Below, piece by piece: positions 37,064 through 45,230 of a stretch of 64,000 nt of DNA (its first letter is position 1; every line of letters starts with the position of its first letter). The notes under the pieces are model-generated. The model saw only the letters and a program-made list of their open reading frames with translations, was not told the origin of the DNA and made no database searches. A program made the position numbers and the translations under genes. The DNA comes from Stentor roeselii (taxonomy: Eukaryota; Ciliophora; Heterotrichea; Heterotrichida; Stentoridae): positions 1 to 64,000 of the forward strand of contig RSEH01000052.1 in NCBI GenBank assembly GCA_006503475.1, in the 5' to 3' direction.

Positions 37064-38101
37064 ATGATGGTACAAAGAACCCTAGCGCCCCAAAAAGCGC
37101 GGGAAGTATCCCAAGATCACCTTCCATGGGTAGAAAAATAGTATCCTCTAAAAAGCCGTCCACAAAGAATCGAAGACCTTTCCCATCAAGAAGAAGTAGT
37201 TTCAGCCCTGTCAACTTCTCTTCAAAGCAACGCGCTTCCACATCTTCTCTTCTACGGCCCTCCAGGAACAGGTAAAACTTCAGCAATTCTCGCATTAAGC
37301 AAGCAGTTATTCGGTCCAGACATTTACCGTTCGCGGGTCCTTGAGTTAAACGCTTCAGATGAACGAGGAATTTCAGTCGTTCGTGAAAAAATTAAGAAAT
37401 TCGCTCAAATCGCTGTCACGAAGGGGTCTGTATCGAACTCTCCTAGTTTCAAGATAATTGTTTTAGATGAAGCTGATTCTTTGACTTCTGATGCACAGGC
37501 CGCTCTTAGAAGGGTTATTGAAAAGTACACGAAAATGACAAGGTTTTGTATTATTTGCAATTATATTAGTAAGATCATTGATCCACTTGCTTCTAGATGT
37601 GCAAAGTTCAGGTTTAAACCGATTAGTAATGAAACTCATTTGTTGAGACTTCAGTTTATTTGTGAGAAGGAAAATGTGGAACTTACTCGAAGTGCTTTTG
37701 AATGTTTGATTAAAATCGCTGATGGGGATCTTAGGAAAAGTATTACTACCTTGCAAAGTGCTAGCAAGTTGTATAAGGGAATTGTTTCGGAGGATAATGT
37801 GAAGGAAGTTGCTGCTATGGTACCGGATAATGTTATTTCTGGGATTTATACTCAGTTGCATGCTAATTATGAGGGACTTGTTAGGTTTGCTGAGGATGTT
37901 ATTCATTCGGGCTTTCAGCCTGATGGAATCATTTTTCAGTTGTTTGATTTCATCATCGGAAGAGATGAAATTTCTGATAATAAAAAAGCAAAAATTGTTG
38001 AACTACTAGCTGCAGCTGATTATGGACTAGTTGCTGGTGGAAGTGAGTATTTGCAGATATTAAAGACATTGACAAGTATACAAAAGATTTTAAAGACTTA
38101 A
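37064..38101 (+). CDS. RFC4: Replication factor C subunit 4
   Basis: Exons 37064-37140 and 37156-38101; 340 residues. Splicing out GTATCCTCTAAAAAG restores LPWVEKYRPQRIED, the family's conserved start. AAA+ motifs: Walker A YGPPGTGKTS, Walker B IIVLDEADSL, sensor-1 IICNYISKIIDPLASRC with the SRC arginine finger, and LNASDERGI. The RFC4/Rfc2-type clamp-loader subunit loads PCNA at primer-template junctions. Start MMVQRTL follows ACTAATAAA. The distance from the previous stop is 8 bp. Confidence 0.96.
37141..37155 (+). other. 15-nt spliceosomal intron
   Basis: GTATCCTCTAAAAAG inside the WVEKYRP motif of RFC4. The uninterrupted conserved protein proves the exact boundaries. Confidence 0.97.
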
Positions 38102-38254
38102 TTAATTGACTGCTGGTTTAACTACTATTAAAATATCCCTCTATTCCTCTGGCACAATTAATCTTGATAAAACCTTCCAAATATTAACCTATTAAAATAA
38201 AATTTCCTAACCAACAAAAATACTTAATTCTTAAAACTCAATTAATACCTAACA

Positions 38255-38863
38255 TTAAAGACTATAACTAGTAAGCAAAGTAACCAACTTCCCAGAATAA
38301 ATTCCAGCAGAAACAAAATTTCCTGAATCTAAAGCTTTAAACAACTTTTCCCATGTTTCCCTGACTTCATCCTTCGCAAGCAACCAATGAGAAAAAATAA
38401 AAGAAAACTGTTTCCAAATAGTTCCAGGGTGGAAAATGCTATACAAAGTAGAAAAATTGCATAAGGCGTAAGTTGCAGCGAGTCGGTTTATAAACTCGTT
38501 GAAATTAAATAAAATCTGGACTAATGGAGAGAAGCCGAATTGTTTGATTCCGTAAATGAAGTTCTCGATACTTGTTTTGATGTAAGGAAATGATCTTATG
38601 CATGGGGATGGCTGGGCCGCGTCTTTTTGGATTCCGTTGAAGAAACCTGCGATGAAATCACTGAGACTTTGAGAAGTCGCTGTCAGTCCTGAGTTTATTA
38701 TGCAAGTGTTGAAGGAGACTTCGAAATTAGATTGAAGGGTGTTACAGTTTTTACTTGTTTCTAGACATTCAAAATAATCAGAGGTATTTCTTAGTTCTTT
38801 AATAAGACTGCATTCTTGAAATTTCTTGGATAATGTCAGTGGGAGGACTAGCAAGATAAGCAT
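38255..38863 (-). CDS. Secreted Cys-containing protein
   Basis: 202 residues. A short hydrophobic N-terminus (MLILLVLPLTLSKK) is a plausible signal peptide, followed by a helical domain with about seven cysteines (for example FQECSLIKEL, FECLETSKNC, NTCIINSG, SPCIRSF, ALCNFST). No transmembrane segment at the C-terminus. Probably extracellular or stored in a secretory organelle. Ciliates carry large families of such proteins; no named family recognised. Confidence 0.65.
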   Translation of the reverse strand: MLILLVLPLTLSKKFQECSLIKELRNTSDYFECLETSKNCNTLQSNFEVSFNTCIINSGLTATSQSLSDFIAGFFNGIQKDAAQPSPCIRSFPYIKTSIENFIYGIKQFGFSPLVQILFNFNEFINRLAATYALCNFSTLYSIFHPGTIWKQFSFIFSHWLLAKDEVRETWEKLFKALDSGNFVSAGIYSGKLVTLLTSYSL

Positions 38864-38909
38864 TTTTATTTAAATAAACCTATGAAGGATAATTGTTTTG
38901 AATTGGAAA

Positions 38910-39140
38910 TTATAAAATATCGCATTTACACTCTTTAGCCTTGAGAGGATGATTTGGTTTTTCGATCTCTTGGATACTTAAAACACTTAATGAACTCTGG
39001 AGACCTGAGTCAGTGATTGACACTTCTTGGATACTTGGGGAACTGGCGTTGTCATCTCGAATTAATTCTCGAGCCACAATGATACTATCATAACTTGACT
39101 CAGTTTGAATATAATTAGACTGCTTGACTGATTTTAGCAT
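38910..39140 (-). CDS. Small acidic/Ser-rich protein with CaaX end
   Basis: 76 residues, MLKSVKQSNYIQTESS..., mostly polar and disordered, ending KAKECKCDIL. The last four residues C-D-I-L fit a prenylation CaaX box with X=Leu (geranylgeranyl type), and a second Cys two residues upstream could be palmitoylated; Lys residues before it form a small basic patch. It shares a 29-bp divergent spacer with the next gene, which supports it as a real gene. Confidence 0.55.
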   Translation of the reverse strand: MLKSVKQSNYIQTESSYDSIIVARELIRDDNASSPSIQEVSITDSGLQSSLSVLSIQEIEKPNHPLKAKECKCDIL

Positions 39141-39169
39141 GTTCCAGATTAATTATCGAAATAATAATA
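39141..39169. promoter_or_regulatory. 29-bp divergent promoter region
   Basis: Only 29 bp separate two oppositely oriented ATGs. It contains AATTATCGAAATAATAATA, AT-rich and adjacent to the plus ATG. Confidence 0.4.
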
Positions 39170-39682
39170 ATGAACCCGAAACTCGAAGCTTTGATATCAG
39201 CATACCAAATTAAACCGAAAAAACTGCGTAAAAAGCTTCCGAAGCTCCATCAAAAGTCTCCAGAAAGAGGAAGAATAGGATCCAATAATACCTTTTCAGT
39301 AAAATCAATAAATATCGAAAAGCTAAAGAAAAAATCAACACGAGAAACAGTCTCAGTTCGTCCAAAGCGTAGCGAGTCAAACCTAAGCCTAAGCCGTTAC
39401 CTGAACTCATCTCTCGACGAAGACTTGGAAAAGCTTGACATTCTGACCGTAAAAAACTCGAGTGCCCGTTTAGACTGGCTGAGAGTGAATCAGCGTATGA
39501 TAGAGTTGAGTGTAAAAAAGAACTTAAAGCCAATCCTCGAGTCAGACGAAGGTTTAGACGACATGTCAAGTTCTAAGGTGATAGATTCAGTGGACCTTTT
39601 GAAACGTTACGAAAATCGTCACTTTTTAGGATACAAGGAGCGAATGAGAAGCCTTGATAACTTGTTATTAGTTGATAATTAG
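39170..39682 (+). CDS. Small basic protein, unknown
   Basis: 170 residues, MNPKLEALISAYQIKPKKLR..., Lys/Arg/Ser-rich with low hydrophobicity; moderate helical content near residues 100-165 (WLRVNQRMIELSVKKNLKP). No family recognised. GC and codon bias are higher than in the surrounding spacers. The ATG follows AATAATAATA. Confidence 0.6.
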   Translation: MNPKLEALISAYQIKPKKLRKKLPKLHQKSPERGRIGSNNTFSVKSINIEKLKKKSTRETVSVRPKRSESNLSLSRYLNSSLDEDLEKLDILTVKNSSARLDWLRVNQRMIELSVKKNLKPILESDEGLDDMSSSKVIDSVDLLKRYENRHFLGYKERMRSLDNLLLVDN

Positions 39683-39704
39683 AATCTAGTCACTAGTTAA
39701 TCTA

Positions 39705-40223
39705 TTAGCCTCTTGGTCTCCATCCTCCTCTGCCGCGTGGGGCACCTCTTGGAGCGCCTCTGAATCCGCCGAATCCTCCTCGGCCTCCCCTTGGTGGACC
39801 ACCCCTTCCTCTACCACCTCGGCTTCCTCCTCGAGAACCACCACGGCCACGACCACCTCTGGAGGAAGGGCTGGTGAATTTATCCATTTCGAAGAGATAA
39901 GCTGGACTCATGAAAAGTTTTGTTCCCTTCTCAAAGCTCTCAGCCTTCATGTTTTTTCCGACCTGAACACTAAACATCTAAATAGACCTTACAAAGTCCG
40001 AGACAGGTCCAAGCACTTCATCAACAGTTCCAACTTCAGCTTTGTTCTCAAGATAAACCATTTTGCTATACCAAGGAACTCGACTAGCAGTCGCCTTGCA
40101 AAGAAGCTGGTTTTCTTCAGACCCATGCATGACTTCTCCAACTTCCGTGAGTTCCTGAGGAGGACCTTCTTCTCTTTGAGGTCGATTATATCCTCCTCTG
40201 CCAGGATTCATGAATTTAACCAT
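39705..40223 (-). CDS. GAR1: H/ACA snoRNP protein GAR1
   Basis: Exons 39993-40223 and 39705-39977; 167 residues. The core has EVGEVMHGSEENQLLCKATA, VPWYSKMVYLENKAEVGTVD and EVLGPVSDFMFSVQVGKNMK, the last segment created by splicing. The C-terminus is an RGG/RG-rich domain (GGRGRGG, RGGRGGFGGF, PRGAPRGRGG). GAR1 is part of the H/ACA box pseudouridylation snoRNP and of telomerase RNP. The N-terminal GAR domain is short. Without splicing the frame hits TAG inside the conserved core. Confidence 0.95.
39978..39992 (-). other. 15-nt spliceosomal intron
   Basis: GTAAGGTCTATTTAG in the sense strand. Removal joins GPVSDF to MFSVQVGK in the GAR1 core. Confidence 0.95.
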
Positions 40224-40311
40224 TTACATGAATTTTCTTTGAAACAGGTCAAGATGAGTCAAATAACAAAAGAAAAATTAAGCGAATATTAACTTTATCT
40301 AGAAAATATAA

Positions 40312-43300
40312 ATGTGGATTACTTATTCTTATGATATGGGCAGCATCAGCGACTGTTCCGAAAAATTCGACCTAGAAGTACCTTCTTCTTATCTCGACAA
40401 AGCGATTTCCGCTTCAGTCATTCTTGATTTGCTAAAACTTCACTCAGCCTACATCGACGAGTCAACAATCATCAGCTACTTCAACAGCGAACATGAAGCT
40501 TTCTGCAAATTAGAACCTTCTGATTCATTCGACCCTTCTTTAAACGATGAAATCGAACTCATCATAAAAAACTCTAAACTCAGTGAATTTCCTTTCATTC
40601 TTGATAAACTTGATGAAATTCAAAACCAACTTTACGAGCTTGAAAAACAAGGAGGCGACCAGGAAGATGAAGAAGAAAAGTTCTCTCCAGTTAAAGAAGA
40701 AATTGAAATCGCTGTGCTTTACGCGGCACCTCTTGTCAAGGGTGACAAGTTGAAGATGAAGTCATGTGAAGGGTTCAACATAAACTATTCTAGAGAAAAG
40801 GAAAACATGTTGAAAGAATTTGATAAAAATGGCATTTTTGCTGAAGTCAGATTTGAAGTCGCCACTTTGAAGAACTTAAGGATGATCATGTCCCTGAAGC
40901 CGAAAATCATTCATATAAGCTGCCACGGGTACTACTTGAAGACAGTCTCGGACTTCGTCCTCGCTTTTGAAAGTTCAGAAATGGTCGGACTTACTGAAGA
41001 AGTCAGTCAAAATTCACTTCGTGCTGTTTTGAGAGGATTTCCTGGATTTTCAGGAATTTTTATGATTAGTGCTTGTTACTCTGAAGCTATTCAGGAGGTG
41101 CTGGTGGAAGCGGGGATTAAGTTCTTTGTAGTCGTTCATAAGGACTGCAAGATTCATGATAATGCTGCGATTGACTTCGCTGTTAAGTTTTACAAACATT
41201 TGTTTTTGGGAAATGAAGTCACTCGGGCCTTTGACTCTGCCTGGAACCATTTGAAAAAAGTAGGGTCTGATATTAAGGATGGATGCTGCTGTGCACATCT
41301 GCATTCAACTACTTGTCCTTTCGCAAGTCCTGATGTTAGGCATCTTGAACATACTCCGAATCCTGAACTTTGTCATTGTGATCGCAAAAAAAATCTTTAT
41401 AGGCATAAAATTGACTGCGAGTGGGCAGCTAGTTTTAATTTTAAATGCAACTTGAATAGAAGTCCTACACCTGAAGAAATTAAAGATAAACATTGGGTTA
41501 TTTGTTGTTGTCCTGATAAAAAAGTCCCGCATGACGACTTCGCCAAGTTCATATTAAAAAAAAACATCCCAGAAAGCAACTTCCGTCTATACAGCGGATA
41601 CGAAAGCAGAGAACCGAGAGACTACCTAACAGGAAATAACCTCTTAAAACCAGAGCAACTTTCCTATGAAGTCCTCGGCCGCGGTAAAGAAATTTACGAG
41701 GTCCTTCGTAAAATTTCAGGAAAAAACCGTATTTTAATGCTCTTCGGTCCAAAAGACGTTGGAAAAACATCCGTCGTTCGATACGCTGCTCAATACGGCC
41801 ACGACCGAAAGTTATTTAAAAACGGCGTGATTTACATTGACATGAAGAAAAAATTCTACGCAAAGCAAGCGATGAAATTAATTGCAGAGAAGCTCAGCTG
41901 CCTCGACCTTCACATTGAAACCTTAGCAAAAAACTTGGAATCTTTGCAAGTTTTCATCATCATCGACAACCTAGACCTGATGAACGAGCAAGAAATAAAT
42001 GAACTGTGTGATAAGGTCTCTTATTTCCACGAATACACAAAATTCTCCAAGTTCTGCATAGTCCGAAGAAAACTGATAAAAAGAGAAATGTTTGACGAGT
42101 ACTGTCTTGAAAAACTTGATAAAAAAGTAGTCGGGTCTCTTATCAAAAACCATTTAACCGATGCCAGGTACCGTGAAGTTCGAGACCATTTAAAGAAAAT
42201 CATTGAAAGTATCGACAAAATCCCTCCAACCGTCATCCATTACATGACTCTTCTTAAAGACAAAAACATTCAAGAAATCTTAAAACTTGTAGAAAGTGAC
42301 AAACTCAGTTTTTCTCTCAATGAAAACGACTCCGCTCAAAACTTCATCACGAATCTTTCAGCGAGAAGTCCTGAATCTTTGAAATTTTTGAAAATTCTTA
42401 GCAAGTTCCCGGCAGGGGTTTATAAAAATGAATTGAATAAAATTTCAGCTTCTGTTGGATTGAATATTGAAAATGTGTTGTCTGTGCTGAAGACTCGACA
42501 TAGCTCGATGATTGATTTTGACTCACATATTTTTGTTGTTCCTAGCAAAGTCGCTGATTGTCCATTGTTTCAAAGTGTTGAAACTCTTGAGTTTAACTAC
42601 GGGAATTACTTGAAAGGACTTGCTCGAGCTGTTTACCAGAAGTGTCTTTTGGTATCGAATAACAATAAAATTTTACAGTCTCATACTGGGATTTTTTTTA
42701 ATTATGAAACTTGCAACTTGGACTTGAAGGATGATTTTCTTGTTGGAGAAGATGATCCTTTCGTGGTTTTCGAGGAAATGACTGGAAATTTTTTAGAGTT
42801 TATCAAGTTTAGAGCTGCGAAAGACTCTAGAGACTTGGGTCAGGACATTTATGAAATTTGCATTTTTAGCTGTAGAATTCACCTTTTGAATAAAAATCTT
42901 TCTGAAGCTGATTCGCTGATCAAAGAAACTCTTTCACATCTACGTCACTTGAAGCAAACTGATGTGAATAAACATTCAGGACTTATAAAACGTTTGAAGT
43001 TGTTTAAAGCTTCAGTTTTTTTTGAGTTTCATGAAAATAACCAGGAAAGTCTTAGGGACCTTGAATGTGACATTGAGCAAATAAGGCTTTGGTCTGAATT
43101 AGACTCGTCTCTTGGACAGTCAAGTAAACGTGAACTTGACTCGACATTGAGTCAGTCGGTCAAAGGTGAGATTTATCTGCTTAAGGCTTTGATTTCTATC
43201 AAAAAGAAAAATAATGAAAATACAGAACTTTGGCTTGAAAAAGCCTCTGCTTGTTTTAGTCTTTCTTTGTTTGAAGTTGAGAAAAGTAGGACTTTTTTGG

Positions 43301-45207
43301 TATTTGCTAACTTGCTACTTGAGCAGGGATCTACTAGTTCGAGAATACCAGAACTGCTCATGTCGGCGAAAGATGTGCTGTTAAAGGTTAATGCTTTTAG
43401 ATTGCATGAGGAAATTAATCTTGCTTTGGGTAGGCATTACTTCCAAAAAGAAGACTGGCTGAAATGTGAGTACTTCTGGAACGAAGGATTAAAAATAGCA
43501 AATCAACTCTTAGACCGTAACCTAGAAATCAAATACAAAGAAAAACTAACCCAAACATACGCCCAGATCCGTAAAAGAAGCCGAAACGTGATATCAATCC
43601 TAAGAGCCTACCCAATAGTCTGTCATGAAGGTCACCGAGACCTAAATGATTCCGTCTTTTGCACTCATTTCTCAAGTTTCAAAGACGATCTAGTCAGCAC
43701 CCTGATCAAAGACAATAAAATAATCTGCCTGAAGTTCGAAACAGCCACTCGAAATAATCTAATTCAACAAATCGAACAAGGCTGCCGAGTACTGCATGTT
43801 TCGACTGTCATTCCTCATCCAAACAAGCTAGTTCTTGAAAATGAAGACTTTTCTGCTGATGTCATCGACTTGAACACGCTTGGAAGGCTCTTTGAGGAAA
43901 AAATGAGAGGATTTGGAGTCGAGTTGGTTGTTTGGGCTACGCCGAATTCTTTGGAACTGGCAAAGTTCTGTTTTGATCATTTGAAGGTACCTAATGTTGT
44001 CGCTTTTGATTTTAAACAGTACCCGGAAACTAAGTATTTGACTCAGTTGCAGAAGATGTTTGAACTTGCTGTTGAAAAGTTTTGTATTTGGTTTTATCAT
44101 CATTTGATTGAAGGGCAAATTGTTCGAGATGCTTGGAGCAACTCTAAGAAACTTGTTGATGATTTTATAGAGGAACATGTTTGTCTTTTTCAACATCTTA
44201 TAAGTCAGAATAATGATAGGCCTAAAGGGTATGAAGGACGGGGACCGGTCTTGTTGGGATCTGGAAAATCGGCATTGTTTTCGGACTCTACTCAAGAACT
44301 TTTGCTTAGTGATAATGGGTTGAAAGTTGGTAAATTAATCAACATGTCATCCCTGAAGCCACCAACAAACATTCCTCGAAAAAGCAACTCATTTGTAGGA
44401 AGACATAAACTAATGTACGAAGTCACAAGTTGTTTGAAAAATGACGGAGTGGTTCATGTAGTAGGCGAGCAAGGTATCGGAAAAACAAAACTGATTCAGC
44501 ACATCGGAGTCTACTTAAACGGAAGAGGGCTTTATGGCCTCGGAACTTATTATGAAAGCTTGAAAGGCAGTTGTTCGCTTGACAGGTTCAAGGATTACGC
44601 TAATTTGAACCCGGATCATGAAGGAAAAAAAGATTTGCTGATTATTATTGATGACTGTGAACGCATTTTAAGGGAACTTCCTGCTTCTTTGTTAAGTCTT
44701 ATTCAAACTTTTCATGGCAGGTTTGGAGTTCATTTCATTATTTCGAGCTTACCTTGCAATTTTGATTATCGATGTAAACAGATCGATATTAAACCTTTGG
44801 AACCTTTGGAAAGTGCTGGACTTTTTATGGCTGCTTTTGAAAAGAATTTATCGGTAAATGAAATCAATCCCTACAACAAAAACTTAAACATCGCTCAAAA
44901 TCTAACCCAAAGTCACTTAATAAAAGACTGCATGAACAACCCTTCAAAAATCATGAAACTCGTAGAAAAGCTGAAATCTCAAAGTTTCAACGACCTAGAG
45001 TTAGAAAGGTCCCAAAACCGGCCTCTAATGAAGAAAAAGTCAAGTGAAATGGAAATTTTAGGCATGGAGTCCTCCTACAGCTACATTGAAGACCCAGTAG
45101 AAATTCCTGAAGTTCCCAAGCCGGAAGTTCCAAAGACTCCAACTCCAACATCCAAAGGCCATCTACTAAAAAAAGACTCACAGCCATCACGCAAGAAGCG
45201 AAAGTGA
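40312..45207 (+). CDS. CHAT protease - STAND NTPase protein with internal duplication
   Basis: 1631 residues, no intron visible. Residues 131-318 form a CHAT (caspase-like) domain, with catalytic His205 (IIHISCHG) and Cys255 (MISACYSEA). Residues 325-400 are Cys/His-rich (C325-C327, C354, C356, C369, C379, C398-C400). An NB-ARC/STAND NTPase follows with P-loop GPKDVGKT (479-486) and Walker B IIIDNLD. After a long helical, TPR-like spacer (~700-1110), a second CHAT-like unit (~1113-1280) resembles the first: VVWATPNS aligns with the Cys strand and VLHVSTVI with the His strand. Both catalytic positions are replaced (V1166 for His, P1211 for Cys). A second P-loop NTPase follows (GEQGIGKT, 1385-1392; DDCERI). 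The chain ends in a basic tail (PSRKKRK). It resembles NLR-like sensor proteins that activate a protease on nucleotide-driven assembly. Confidence 0.88.
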   Translation: MWITYSYDMGSISDCSEKFDLEVPSSYLDKAISASVILDLLKLHSAYIDESTIISYFNSEHEAFCKLEPSDSFDPSLNDEIELIIKNSKLSEFPFILDKLDEIQNQLYELEKQGGDQEDEEEKFSPVKEEIEIAVLYAAPLVKGDKLKMKSCEGFNINYSREKENMLKEFDKNGIFAEVRFEVATLKNLRMIMSLKPKIIHISCHGYYLKTVSDFVLAFESSEMVGLTEEVSQNSLRAVLRGFPGFSGIFMISACYSEAIQEVLVEAGIKFFVVVHKDCKIHDNAAIDFAVKFYKHLFLGNEVTRAFDSAWNHLKKVGSDIKDGCCCAHLHSTTCPFASPDVRHLEHTPNPELCHCDRKKNLYRHKIDCEWAASFNFKCNLNRSPTPEEIKDKHWVICCCPDKKVPHDDFAKFILKKNIPESNFRLYSGYESREPRDYLTGNNLLKPEQLSYEVLGRGKEIYEVLRKISGKNRILMLFGPKDVGKTSVVRYAAQYGHDRKLFKNGVIYIDMKKKFYAKQAMKLIAEKLSCLDLHIETLAKNLESLQVFIIIDNLDLMNEQEINELCDKVSYFHEYTKFSKFCIVRRKLIKREMFDEYCLEKLDKKVVGSLIKNHLTDARYREVRDHLKKIIESIDKIPPTVIHYMTLLKDKNIQEILKLVESDKLSFSLNENDSAQNFITNLSARSPESLKFLKILSKFPAGVYKNELNKISASVGLNIENVLSVLKTRHSSMIDFDSHIFVVPSKVADCPLFQSVETLEFNYGNYLKGLARAVYQKCLLVSNNNKILQSHTGIFFNYETCNLDLKDDFLVGEDDPFVVFEEMTGNFLEFIKFRAAKDSRDLGQDIYEICIFSCRIHLLNKNLSEADSLIKETLSHLRHLKQTDVNKHSGLIKRLKLFKASVFFEFHENNQESLRDLECDIEQIRLWSELDSSLGQSSKRELDSTLSQSVKGEIYLLKALISIKKKNNENTELWLEKASACFSLSLFEVEKSRTFLVFANLLLEQGSTSSRIPELLMSAKDVLLKVNAFRLHEEINLALGRHYFQKEDWLKCEYFWNEGLKIANQLLDRNLEIKYKEKLTQTYAQIRKRSRNVISILRAYPIVCHEGHRDLNDSVFCTHFSSFKDDLVSTLIKDNKIICLKFETATRNNLIQQIEQGCRVLHVSTVIPHPNKLVLENEDFSADVIDLNTLGRLFEEKMRGFGVELVVWATPNSLELAKFCFDHLKVPNVVAFDFKQYPETKYLTQLQKMFELAVEKFCIWFYHHLIEGQIVRDAWSNSKKLVDDFIEEHVCLFQHLISQNNDRPKGYEGRGPVLLGSGKSALFSDSTQELLLSDNGLKVGKLINMSSLKPPTNIPRKSNSFVGRHKLMYEVTSCLKNDGVVHVVGEQGIGKTKLIQHIGVYLNGRGLYGLGTYYESLKGSCSLDRFKDYANLNPDHEGKKDLLIIIDDCERILRELPASLLSLIQTFHGRFGVHFIISSLPCNFDYRCKQIDIKPLEPLESAGLFMAAFEKNLSVNEINPYNKNLNIAQNLTQSHLIKDCMNNPSKIMKLVEKLKSQSFNDLELERSQNRPLMKKKSSEMEILGMESSYSYIEDPVEIPEVPKPEVPKTPTPTSKGHLLKKDSQPSRKKRK

Positions 45208-45230
45208 TTCTTAACCTTACAAACCTTAGT

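Noticed and set aside
39705-39870. Simple G/C-rich repeat or satellite
   Set aside because: It is the RGG-coding tail of GAR1.
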